In this document: positions 1 through 8,709 of the stretch, piece after piece
Position numbering within the stretch: the first letter of the stretch is position 1
Layout of the letters: each line of letters starts with the position of its first letter
Source: BJGV01 sp003230615
GTDB lineage: Bacteria; Pseudomonadota; Gammaproteobacteria; Burkholderiales; Nitrosomonadaceae
DNA: 64,000 nt
Direction of reading: 5' to 3'
Assembly (NCBI GenBank): GCA_963663215.1
Contig: OY760140.1
Coordinates: 1,922,001-1,986,000 of the forward strand
Program-made: the position numbers and the translations under genes
The notes under the pieces: model-generated
The model's input: only the letters and a program-made list of their open reading frames with translations
What the model was told of the DNA's origin: nothing
Databases searched by the model: none

Positions 1-259
1 CACAAAGCGAACGTTCAATTTTTCTAAAAGGAGGCAGGAATCGAATAAATAGCCGAGATAATCCGTTCATATACAACTATCACGTTGGACTAAGGAAGTT
101 ACCCCCATAGCTGCCGCCACGGGCCATCTGTTGAGCAACTAATAGTAGTAATTTCTCTTTCCGGGTTCAATCTGTCTTGCCCATTGGCCTGCCGTATAAC
201 CAAAGTTGCATGTATGATGGCGTACTTGTTGAGGCGTGCGATTTAGGCGCACGCGATCA

Positions 260-1377
260 TCAAGTATCGCCAGAGACAGCTGGATAGTTGATGAGATCCC
301 CAAGAGTCATGGGAGTTGACAGCAGGGAAGAGTGAGGCGAGTAGCCGTTCTTCCACGCCTCTGGGTGAATAAAATCACGGGCTATATTAATGTTTAGAAA
401 GTATCGCGGTTTGTTCGATCTGTTGTCAGGCCCAGCGTGGAGGATATCGCTCCGGTAGATGATGATAGTGCCTTTTTTGGACATGTTTGGATCAAGCGAT
501 ACGCTGCCGCTGCTTCCTTGCCGAATTGGGCTAGCCTGATCAGAGTGCGCGGTCCGAATTTATAGGCGTTGAATACTGGGTTTGGACTCTTAATCAGGAA
601 ATAATAGAGGTTGGGTTGGTGCTCATCGATTTTTTTTGAGAAGACCCGGTCATAGAATTCCTCCGACGAAATCATGGGCTTCCTGGACTTCCATAAGTTT
701 ATAACCTTTCGTAGGTTATAGCGCATGATGCGCATGTTGCATTGAAGTTGGAAAAGCCGCATAAAAAGATCGCCTTTTCCTCCGTGCTCGCGGTGAAAAC
801 CGATATATGGGTGAGTTTCTGTAGCGAGTATTGTTCCACCTTGTTCTTGCGAGACATCATCCAAGGCAGCAAATACGCACAAAACGTCGGCTGGGTCGCG
901 ATGTAGATACTGGTGGGAAGATCCAGCGTAGCTCGTTAATGTCAACATCTCCAGGACGGCCCATAGTGAACTGCAGTACTCTGTCAGTACACGCTCTGCC
1001 CGGCGGGCAAGCAGGGAGAAGGTACGGAGAACTGGCTTGGTAGTTGGTAGCGGGCAGAAGTCGCGTCGCCCATAGTGGATATCAGTCTGACTAGCAAATG
1101 CTGAGTGTTCACGATCCCGGTCGACAAGAGCGGCTTGAACTACTTCCATCCCTGTAGCGCACTCTTCATTTGATAAGAAATTCTGTACGATTGCAAAACC
1201 GTCTCTATCGATATGTTCGCACACTTGCTGTGCGCATCTCGGAGTCAATTGGCCGTTAGCGTCAAGGTCGGCTGCTACTTCGAATGCTGAGGTATCGTAT
1301 GAAACATCGAGCGCATGGATATTTGGAAACATGCCAATGTTAGTCTCATCATACGATGGGTTTTCGTTAAAGGTCAT
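260..1377 (-). pseudogene. PhyH-family (phytanoyl-CoA dioxygenase-like) oxygenase, frameshifted
   Basis: Two halves of one Fe(II)/2-oxoglutarate dioxygenase of the PhyH family lie in different minus-strand frames. The 5' part (start 1377) carries the metal-binding HxD motif as His159-Arg-Asp161 (LHRDPAD). The 3' part (about 484 to 260) carries the distal histidine in SDILHAGPDN, which would complete the His-Asp-His triad. Extending the 3' frame upstream gives a natural protein join (GSSGSVSLDPN), so the break lies near 490-515. Neither half alone would have the full triad. PhyH proteins hydroxylate small or lipid-like substrates, but the substrate here cannot be told. Whether the shift is biological or an assembly indel is open. 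It stands alone, with no recognisable gene in 1-259 downstream. Confidence 0.75.
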
Positions 1378-1672
1378 GAAAATCTTTGCTTGATTTGAGC
1401 CTCTTTACAAGAAAGCCCGGGGCTTGAGAAATTAACAATTTAATTACACTCACTCCATCCGCACCTTTAAGTGACAGTTTCGTGTTGTGTCGTACTACTC
1501 GCCCATCCGAGATTCCATAGATGACTACTATATATTGCAGTGGATACTAGCATAGCCACCGTATATTGTATCAACATTTAATTTGTGCCTATAAACGGCC
1601 TAGCCAATTAATACAGCTATAGACAACCACAAGTATCACGATAAGTGTCTAATTCACTGATAGTCCTGTTGC

Positions 1673-1792
1673 TTAATCTGCAAGAGGACGCGGCGTCGAG
1701 ATTCCATAACCCTGTGCAAAATCAATACTTATTTCTCTTAGTTTTGCAATGGTTTCTTCATTTTCTACTAATTCTACGACAGTTTTGTAGTA
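1673..1792 (-). pseudogene. C-terminal stub of an EAL-domain c-di-GMP phosphodiesterase
   Basis: The last ~38 residues before the stop at 1673-1675 read KTVVELVENEETIAKLREIS then DFAQGYGISTPRPLAD. This is the characteristic C-terminal end of EAL domains (a VE-x-E turn, then the D-x-AQGY-x-x-x-P-P-L strand and tail). Upstream of about 1792 the frame no longer resembles EAL and runs into the start of a plus-strand lipoprotein gene. The catalytic EAL, DDFGTG-like and NE motifs are absent, so this is a non-functional remnant of a GGDEF/EAL protein. The stretch 1378-1672 shows nothing recognisable. Confidence 0.75.
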
Positions 1793-1841
1793 ATGGTACA
1801 CCGTAGATATAATTCCTCTGTAATATAAACAGGAATAAAAG

Positions 1842-2093
1842 ATGAAAAAAGCTATCATATTTTTGTTGATCACAGTGTACGGATGTGCATCAACACCATA
1901 CAACGGGAAATATACTTTAAATGGAGAGGACGTTGACTACACTATAGAAAAAAAACAATGTCAAATATGGGCAACAGAGAAAGCAGTAAAGAGTTTACAC
2001 GGAAACGAATTGGGCGCAACTTGGATGCGTCTTAGGAGAAAACATATGTTGGCATGTATGAAAGAGAAAGGATTTGAATGGTATCAAGAATAA
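1842..2093 (+). CDS. Small hypothetical lipoprotein
   Basis: An 83-residue protein with a lysine-rich start (MKKA), a hydrophobic core and a lipobox-like site (LITVYGC, Cys15), so it is probably a lipoprotein processed by signal peptidase II. The mature part is polar and has three more cysteines, including CxxC-free positions near IEKKQCQIW and HMLACMKEK. A ribosome-binding site (aggaat) sits 6-7 bases before the ATG. No family is recognised. It overlaps the decayed EAL frame on the other strand, which supports this strand as the real gene. Confidence 0.6.
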   Translation: MKKAIIFLLITVYGCASTPYNGKYTLNGEDVDYTIEKKQCQIWATEKAVKSLHGNELGATWMRLRRKHMLACMKEKGFEWYQE

Positions 2094-2245
2094 GCAGCTA
2101 GTTTTTGCTAAGGTAATTACCTACATTTTTATACTACTAGAAAATGATCAAGGAGCTAATATGGAGCATGCATAAATCTTAAGAAATGTGTTGTGTGGAC
2201 TCTGTGTGCTATGTTTCTGATCGCGAAACGCATGTTAGCTGTTTA

Positions 2246-2689
2246 TCATATAATGCGCCACGCAGAGAATTCTGCATTTACAGCATCAATGTACTTCCAG
2301 CAGTCACCTCGCTCAAGTAGCTGTCCACGATGTGCCACATTATTTCTGAGCTTTACGCCAGCTCTGATTAGTTTGAAGTCGCACCAAGGCAGAGCTTTTT
2401 CACTACACTGGAGCAAGTCGCCAAGAAAATGGCTATTACAAACGAAGTGACCTTCGCTCTTGAGTTGTTCAAGTGCGATATTGAGCACGGCAAAGGCGTG
2501 AATGAAAGGAAGGTTGTACGCGGTGTTTACTAGTGCAGATGGATGGACTCCACTTGTAATACCAGCCGACGCAAATGCACTGCGTTGGAGCTGTTCTCTG
2601 AGAGCGCCTACTCCAGCCCACTCCCTTTGAATCTCCGCAAGTGTGACGCTGTCACGAATCACCGTTACGTTTTCCTTTTTAGTCAACAA
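2246..2689 (-). CDS. Hypothetical protein with HEPN-like RxxxxH motif
   Basis: A 147-residue protein of unknown function. The N-terminal half looks helical (TLAEIQREWAGVGALREQLQ). The C-terminal half holds KLRNNVAHRGQLLERGDCW, an R-x4-H motif (RNNVAH) of the kind found in HEPN domains, many of which are RNases or belong to toxin-antitoxin and defence systems. The fold call is an inference from this motif and the all-helical pattern only. No partner nucleotidyltransferase or antitoxin gene is adjacent: the neighbours are two lipoproteins on the opposite strand. An overlapping plus-strand frame at 2193-2450 has no protein-like features. Confidence 0.5.
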   Translation of the reverse strand: MLTKKENVTVIRDSVTLAEIQREWAGVGALREQLQRSAFASAGITSGVHPSALVNTAYNLPFIHAFAVLNIALEQLKSEGHFVCNSHFLGDLLQCSEKALPWCDFKLIRAGVKLRNNVAHRGQLLERGDCWKYIDAVNAEFSAWRII

Positions 2690-3014
2690 TTACTAAATGG
2701 ATCAACCGATCGTACTGTTGAAAATAAAGAGGGATTTGGTTTCACCATTTACATTTAACACATTGCCGAAACTATAAATTTAACTATTAAAATAAGTAAT
2801 TATAATACAATCAGATAAAGCTCGTTTCTTTCATTTGATCTACTTGGCACCTTTAACCTTTTATATGTCTATTTTTGCAAAAATCAGATACGGGTGAATG
2901 GCTAGTTTAGATCTAAAGCAGATGCTAATATCTATTCTTTAGATAGAAACATAAGCTACCAATCGGTTCATGGAACAAATCAAGAGTACTTTAAGGCGGA
3001 TATTTTTAGGAAAA

Positions 3015-3554
3015 ATGAACCCATACCTATTGCTACCTTGTTTACTCTTAGGCGCTTGCGCTGGCTTGCCGCAGGCAATGAAGGATGCGCGTGTGGTGGA
3101 TATAACCTATACCCAGGCAAGTCAAAACTTAGATAGTCACAAGGATGTTTCTGTGCGGTGGGGCGGGGTTATTATTGATGTGGAAAACGAAGAAAATTTT
3201 AGTCTTGTTCAAGTGCTGTTCTATCCGCTCGATTATTTAGGGCGCCCTCAACTAGATGAACCACACGGAGGGCGCTTTGTCATTAAAAATACTGAATTTC
3301 TCGATCCTGTAATTTATGCTAAAGACAGGGAAATTACTGTTGTGGGAACCCTTAATGGGGGCATTGAACGTACAGTAGGAAAAAAGGTCATTCAGGCACC
3401 GTTGCTATTATCCGCAGCTATTCATCTATGGCCAGCATACCAGAACTATTATAGCTATGGGCCTTACTATTATGGCTATGGACCTTACTATGGACATCCC
3501 TTCCTTTTCCGGAAAGGGTGGGGCGGAGGATACTATAGGCCATACTGGTATTAG
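3015..3554 (+). CDS. Slp-family outer membrane lipoprotein
   Basis: Recognised as Slp family (starvation-inducible outer-membrane lipoprotein) from the core around DVSVRWGGVIIDVENEENFS and the following LFYPLDYLGRPQ and GRFVI segments. The start at 3015 is preferred over 2970 because it follows TTTAGGAAA and gives a clean signal peptide ending in the lipobox LLGAC. The mature protein has the family's beta-rich domain and then an unusual tail of about 40 residues rich in Tyr, Gly and Pro, with near-repeats of YGPYYYG. The tail may be surface-exposed, but its role is unknown. The upstream AT-rich stretch 2760-2960 probably contains its promoter. Confidence 0.8.
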   Translation: MNPYLLLPCLLLGACAGLPQAMKDARVVDITYTQASQNLDSHKDVSVRWGGVIIDVENEENFSLVQVLFYPLDYLGRPQLDEPHGGRFVIKNTEFLDPVIYAKDREITVVGTLNGGIERTVGKKVIQAPLLLSAAIHLWPAYQNYYSYGPYYYGYGPYYGHPFLFRKGWGGGYYRPYWY

Positions 3555-3654
3555 CAGAAAAGAATGTTGGCTTATATGAAAACAACTAAGTTGGTTGGTC
3601 TTATCGTCGACCTACTTGGGGTTACTATGAGCAACTTATTTTGTTTTTCATTGC

Positions 3655-4119
3655 TCATTTTTCCTTAATTTCTTCAAATAGTTGTAGCGTCACGACATCT
3701 CGTTCACAATTAAAATATTTATCAGTAATACGAGCAAATAAAAGGCCGTGATTTGCTATGCATGCAAACAGTGTCATGGAAGACTTAAACTTCATATCAT
3801 CAGGGTGGCCAAAGATTTCCGAGATTGGGCGTCCTTCAATAGCCAGAATCACTTTCACGCATTCCTACAGCCTTTTTCCAAGAATTGGGTGATTTAGGTA
3901 TTGTCGAGCTTCTTCTATGCTCTTAATGGAATAGAGTTTTGAAATTTTATTGTTTTCCAATCCATCAATCTGTGGGAATATATGCCGCATCCAGTGGGTT
4001 TGTTTATTCCCGTTTTTTAACTCTGTGAGGGCACTATCGTAGGTATTTTTTTGTGCTTTCATGAAGCGACGTAAGTCGTACGGGTCATCACGACAGATGG
4101 TTTCGCTTATTTTTACCAT
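3655..4119 (-). pseudogene. DUF1810-family protein interrupted by an in-frame amber codon
   Basis: Residues 1-84 (PYDLRRFMKAQKNTYD, THWMRHIFPQIDGL, YLNHPILGKRL) match the N-terminal two-thirds of DUF1810 proteins. After a TAG at 3865-3867 the same frame continues ECVKVILAIEGRPISEIFG and on through the family's C-terminal part (FKSSMTLFACIAN, ARITDKYFNCERD). The total of about 154 codons is a normal family length, so a single stop codon is the only lesion. A CAG or AAG codon would restore it. A GTG at 3856-3858 could in principle restart the second part. Family function is not established. Confidence 0.8.
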
Positions 4120-4317
4120 ATTCGATTCGTTTGCTATAATATAGTTTGTTTGTCAGTATATACGTAATAATTAATGGTATGGAAAGTACCAAGTGTTTAC
4201 TTCCGGTACAAATCAGACATTGAAATATAGTTACGGCATTTTCTGACAGACTTTAGGGCTGGAATCTTAATGGCTCCCAGTTTGTGATTGATTATCCATA
4301 GGGGAAGTGTTTTCGGA

Positions 4318-4834
4318 ATGCGTGACTTGAACTACAGCCTAGCCTCTGTCCAGGAGGCGTCTTCCAAGCCGCTGGAGATCGAAGTGGTTATTGAGATTCC
4401 GCGGGGCAGTTTTCTCAAACGCGGATCCACCGGCCACATCGATTTTATTTCGCCATTGCCATGTCCTTTCAACTATGGTTCTGTGCCAAATTTCTTGGGA
4501 CTTGAAGGCGATCTGCTGGATGCGCTGATTCTCGGTCCTCGGTTGTCCCTTGGCACCCGCATAGGGGCCCAAAGCATGGGGAGCAGTGACGCTGACTGAC
4601 CGTGGCATGACGTACGACAAGCTTATCTGTAGCAACCATCGTCCAAGCTTGTCAGAATGCCAAAATGTCCTACGGTTTTTTCGATTGTATGCAAAGTGCA
4701 AGGGGGTCTTGAACATTTGGCGAGGCCGCCCTGGACGTAACGCATGCGAGGGCTGGTGTGAAGCCACTCAAGCAATCGCTCGAGCTGTACCGCTGCTCAA
4801 TTCATGGGAAGCCTCACCTACTATTAAGTTCTGA
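4318..4834 (+). pseudogene. Inorganic pyrophosphatase, frameshifted
   Basis: The first frame shows family I soluble pyrophosphatase landmarks: EIPRGSFLKRG (the ExxxxxxxK site), CPFNYGSVPNFLG and GDLLDALILG, where the usual DxDxxD metal motif reads EGDLLD, a missing first Asp. The second frame continues AWGAVTLTDRGMTYDKLIC with the D-x-K segment and a C-terminal part (LSECQNVLRFFRLYAKCKG). The frames join near 4563-4575 in a G4-C3 tract, so one base has been lost or gained. An alternative TTG start lies at 4288. Pyrophosphatase is usually essential, so a second, intact copy is expected elsewhere in the genome. Confidence 0.8.
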
Positions 4835-5007
4835 GTCTAAGCCTGTCCTAATAGCCGGGTTTATTATGCGCTAATATATACCCGCGTTTGGTCCGTAGCG
4901 GGAATACTGAAGGGCATCTTGTGTCTTGACGGTAGTGTGTTGCCAATACCTGCTATTGTTCCATGAAGGTTTAATCCAGGTTACAACACACGGTGCTTGA
5001 TTCAAAA

Positions 5008-5328
5008 TCAACTTTTCGAACATGGTATGTATGGGTTCCATACATCTACTCTGTGCAAGTAAGAAACGACCAAATAATTCCGAGGCGGATAAATATAGCA
5101 GCCCTTAACTTTAACCCAGCCGTGTTCTTGCATCATGCGCTTATCAACTTGTTTTTTCAAGAAGGATGTGTTGTCTTCAAAGCCAATGTTACAGGCAAGT
5201 TTAGCGGTTTCCATCTCGCAATAGAACAAATTCATCTCTCCTTCACCGGTAAGCTTCGTTTGGTGTTTCCAAGTAGCGCATCCGCTCATAGCGAGCGCAA
5301 GCACAATTAATGCTATATTCTTATTCAT
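5008..5328 (-). CDS. Hypothetical lipoprotein
   Basis: A 106-residue protein with a clear lipoprotein signal (MNKNIALIVLALAMSGCA, Cys17). The mature part contains three further cysteines (FYCEMETAKLACN, VKGCYIYPP) that could form disulfides in the periplasm. The family is not recognised. An almost equally long plus-strand frame covers the same bases (4993-5310), but it lacks a signal or motif, so the minus strand is chosen. Flanks 4835-5007 and 5330-5598 show no gene. Confidence 0.6.
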   Translation of the reverse strand: MNKNIALIVLALAMSGCATWKHQTKLTGEGEMNLFYCEMETAKLACNIGFEDNTSFLKKQVDKRMMQEHGWVKVKGCYIYPPRNYLVVSYLHRVDVWNPYIPCSKS

Positions 5329-5598
5329 CTAAGCATCCTTGTTTCGCAATAATCTAAAGTATCCGGGTTGTGGCGGTAGAAAACACAAAATTTTGCAAAG
5401 TTGAGAATGTAAATTCTAGTACATGAGTACTAGTTCGACTACTGTTGGAGACCTTAGAGTTAAGGAAAGCTTTGCGAAAGGAACTACCGTTGTAACTATT
5501 GGCTCTTATTTGATAAATTTAAGACAGATAAATAAAGACTAAAAACAGATCACTCATCAATCCGTTCTTTTCAATAACGCTTGATGTAACTCGTCAAG

Positions 5599-5868
5599 TT
5601 AGCTAGCAGTTGATTTCGTATCTAGAGGTTGTCCTGCCGAAGGAATTAGCCGAATTTTTGTTCTAGGGTCACCTGAACTGCGCTTTAAATAATTTCTATA
5701 TTCTTTAACTAATTGTTTTCGTTCCTCAATTCCTTTTTGGAGGCAGTTTGCCTTATTTTGTAGGCGCAAAATAGTAAGCTCATCCTCTTTAAGCGAAATG
5801 GTCATTGATTCAATGCTTCGAGATTCAAAGGCTATAATGTGCCGCAACATTTCTCTCGGATTTCTCAC
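5599..5868 (-). CDS. Small hypothetical coiled-coil protein
   Basis: An 89-residue protein from a GTG start preceded by AGGGA at suitable spacing. Residues 20-65 alternate leucine and isoleucine with charged residues (LKEDELTILRLQNKANCLQK) and are predicted by eye to form a helix or short coiled coil. The tail is polar. There is no recognised family and no linked partner gene, so expression is uncertain. Confidence 0.4.
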   Translation of the reverse strand: MRNPREMLRHIIAFESRSIESMTISLKEDELTILRLQNKANCLQKGIEERKQLVKEYRNYLKRSSGDPRTKIRLIPSAGQPLDTKSTAS

Positions 5869-6142
5869 AGTAATTTCCCTGATAGTTCCATTCGCTTAAG
5901 CCTTATTGATCTTATTTAAAATTAGTAGTTCTTGGTTATGCCCATATCGTCCCCAATGTATTCTAAAAGAGTATTAGCATTTTTCGTGCCACAATCTGAC
6001 ACCTAGCACGTGTACTATATAAAATAAAATGTTACGGCATTTCATTACGTATTCAGTGTATGTGTACAAGCACGATTAAAAGCCGAGTGTAAAGATTTTC
6101 GACACATAAACGAAATTCTCGGTTACCAATAGCAGTAAAAGG

Positions 6143-6448
6143 CTATTTATGTTTACTGTTTTCTAATATGTACTTAGCCAATCGTTCTGCCGGCTCATCT
6201 TTTATATTAGGGAAGGCGGGCATGGTCATGCCACCTGACTGTATCTTTTTGATAATAGCATCTTTGCTTGCTTTGTTAGCGCTCAGTCTCATCACAGCAC
6301 CAACTTCTGGCTTATGACATTTGGTACAATTAAGATTAAATATTTCTTCCCCACTGATGGTATCTGGCGGCATGTAATTATCGGCTTTCGAACAGCCAGC
6401 TAAAGCTATAAGTGCATAAACCACCATTATAAAAGTTACTTTTTTCAT
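6143..6448 (-). CDS. Lipoprotein mono-haem cytochrome c
   Basis: A 101-residue protein with a lipobox (ALIALAGC, Cys19), so it is probably membrane-anchored on the periplasmic side. One covalent haem site, CTKCHK (Cys41-x-x-Cys-His), is followed by a likely distal methionine in GGMTMPAFP and a C-terminal helix (PAERLAKYILENS), the class I cytochrome c layout. It would carry electrons between periplasmic redox partners, which cannot be named here. The nearest reductase gene, nirK, is 8 kb away, so a functional link is only possible. It has its own transcription unit; 6450-6770 holds no recognised gene. Confidence 0.8.
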   Translation of the reverse strand: MKKVTFIMVVYALIALAGCSKADNYMPPDTISGEEIFNLNCTKCHKPEVGAVMRLSANKASKDAIIKKIQSGGMTMPAFPNIKDEPAERLAKYILENSKHK

Positions 6449-6771
6449 TTTTATGAGCTGGTTTATGATATCCAGGAATTAAGAATTTAAAACCGTTTTT
6501 TATCTATCACCGGGAATGAGCATGGTGCTTCCTGAGATAAAGAGATTATCATATTAATGCATCTATTCAAATGAAAACAATGAAACTAAAGAAAGCGCTC
6601 GCTAGATCTGAAATTCTAGTAACTAAGAATTATTAGTTACTGATTTATTCGATAGAGTATCCGACGCGTCCGTCTTTCGACCCAAGAAATAGACGCCAGC
6701 GTGGAATACCCTGGCCATCTCATATTTGCCCAACATGATATCCAGATACTTATGGGATAGCTTTCTTAATT

Positions 6772-7008
6772 ATGTTAAAGTTTTCATTCTCTATGTCACG
6801 ATGGGCAAACCAAATCATGGATATGTACGAGTCTGAACATACTAAATTTATGCGTGAACTCTTCAAGAAAAACCCACAATTTACTGAGCAACAGAAAAAA
6901 GCGCGTGCTATTTGGTGGGATAAGAAGCTAGACAAGGAGGAGCACAAACGCTTCAAAGAATCGAAAGTACTGCAGAAAGCTTACGTTTATTTCGGACAGA
7001 AAAAGTGA
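6772..7008 (+). CDS. DUF3460 family protein
   Basis: A small basic protein matching DUF3460, a family restricted largely to betaproteobacteria: MYESEHTKFMRELFKKNP, then KARAIWWDKKLD, then FKESKVLQKAYVYFG. Homologues usually begin at the MYESE methionine (6823), so the 17 residues before it may be untranslated. No catalytic residues are known for the family and its function is unknown. Confidence 0.75.
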   Translation: MLKFSFSMSRWANQIMDMYESEHTKFMRELFKKNPQFTEQQKKARAIWWDKKLDKEEHKRFKESKVLQKAYVYFGQKK

Positions 7009-7489
7009 GACATGTGCTTGCTTGGGCATGCTGCTTGTTTTCTTTAGCGGTATTTCTGGATAAAAGTGAGTAAAAGTTTGCGCATAGTGGCGATAAGAGC
7101 GGCGTTTTTTGAGCCATGAGAGTTGGCCATTAGACACCTTGCATACTTTTTGCAATTCGCGACGTGTTCTCAGACACGTGTTGTAGCTTCAGGCTCATCA
7201 CGAAATCATTTCCTGATGCCTCGTGAGATTCCTAGTTTAGTTCTGGCAGGATTCGGTCAAGAACGACATCGCCAAGCTTTTCCTTTAAGCATCCACTCTT
7301 CCGGATGTCGTTATCGAGCGGAAGTATCGTTTGATAGTGTTACGGCTTAGACTACAAGTGCTAGCAACATTGGTACCGTTTGGATCGGCAACAAAGGAAT
7401 GTATTTACACTTAATCTAATCCCACTAATTTTTGAACTATTAAAGTGCCGGTATCTTAATGACGTAAGGTTAGTATCTCTTATAAACTT
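7009..7489. other. Intergenic stretch, possible decayed transposase
   Basis: There is no intact gene in 480 bases. On the minus strand a short fragment resembles a helix-turn-helix (STCSLSRNTIKRYFRS, around 7310-7375), followed by stops and shifted frames. Near 7030-7155 there is a basic segment (WLKKRRSYRHYAQTF). Together they could be the worn remains of an insertion sequence, but no terminal repeats or DDE residues were found, so the call is weak. Confidence 0.25.
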
Positions 7490-7513
7490 TTGCTTAAGTT
7501 ATGGCTCCGATAC

Positions 7514-8709
7514 ATGGTAAATTTTCCTAGGGCTCGTATTCCTACGGCACCAGTTTTGTCACTCGAATCGTTTGGCGGTGATAAAGATCAGCGCGTTCCT
7601 TCAGTACTTGATGCTGGCGGAGCAAAGTATGTTACTAGCGGTACAGTAGCGATTGCACTGGCCCTTCAGCAAATAAAGATTGGGAAAAATGACAAAGTTT
7701 TGCTGCCTGCCTATCACTGTATCGCTATGGTGGAACCTGTAATCCAAGCAAATGCTACGCCCGTATTTTATAAAATCAATTCGGATACCTCTATTGATCT
7801 TGATGATATTCAAGCTCGGCTTGAGGGCTCAATAAAATTGCTTCTAGTGGTACATTACTTCGGATTTCCTCAGAGCCTATCAAAAATACGTATTTTTTGT
7901 GATGAAAAAAACATATTGTTGCTGGAAGATTGTGCGCATTCTTTTTTTGGAGAGTATGACGGAAGACCGCTGGGGTCGTTTGGTGATTATGCCATTGCAA
8001 GTGCAATGAAATTTTTTCCAATTTATGAGGGCGGGCTACTTGTTTCTTCGCGCCACTCTATTTCTTCTTTGCATTTAGAGTCAGCCGGAGTAGCTTTCGA
8101 AATAAAGGCTACTTTGAATACGCTAGAAAGAAGTTTTGAATACGGCCGATTGGGGTTTTTTCAAAAATTAATTTGTCTGCCAATGTGGCTCAAGAACTTT
8201 TTCTGGGGAAACATAAAAAAGAGAATTTCATCAGAAAATATTGATTTTAGACCGGAATCTTCAGATGGTGGCTTTGCAATTGAAGAAAAATGGCTCAATA
8301 AAAAATCCTCAATTTTTTCTCAATACCTGACTAAAAGGGTTTCCCAAACGCGAATTGCTACAAGGAGACGCAAAAATTATATTACTTTGCTGGAGGCCTT
8401 ATCTGGACTACCTGAGTGTCGCCCTTTGTTTGATAGGTTGCCCGATGGGGTTATTCCTTATGTATTTCCATTAATTGTAGAGGAACCTGAAAAGTTTTTA
8501 AACCTTTAAAGAATCTAGGTATACCAGTGATTCGTTTTGGAGAGTTCTTGTGGCACAGCATTGATGCAAACATTTATCCTGTCAGCACTAAATTATCGAA
8601 ACAAGTGTTTCAGTTTCCTTGTCATCAAGAGTTGACGTCGGCAGAGTTGGATTGGATGATCAGAGAAATAAGGGACGTGTTTTTATCAAATAAGTCTATC
8701 AAAAAATGA
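7514..8709 (+). pseudogene. DegT/DnrJ/EryC1/StrS-family PLP aminotransferase, frameshifted
   Basis: A sugar-aminotransferase-like PLP enzyme: YVTSGTVAIALALQQ near the N-terminus, DKVLLPAYHCIAMVEPV, the cofactor aspartate region LLLEDCAHSFFGEYDG and the Schiff-base lysine in ASAMKFFPIYEGG. The frame ends early at 8509 (EEPEKFLNL-stop). The correct continuation is one base off and reads EEPEKVFKPLKNLGIPVIR, so one A is missing from the run at about 8490-8493. The C-terminal part continues to 8709. The start at 7514 is preferred over the TTG at 7490. The 3' end overlaps the next gene as ATGA. Such enzymes aminate sugars or amino-acid precursors in surface polysaccharide clusters, fitting the exosortase-associated context. 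Confidence 0.8.

Noticed and set aside
4993..5310. Plus-strand 105-codon frame
   Set aside because: It is opposite a minus-strand gene with a clear lipoprotein signal, and has no motif of its own.
7028..7155. Transposase C-terminus on the minus strand (WLKKRRSYRHYAQTF)
   Set aside because: No family could be matched and no inverted repeats were found; kept only as a weak note on the gap.
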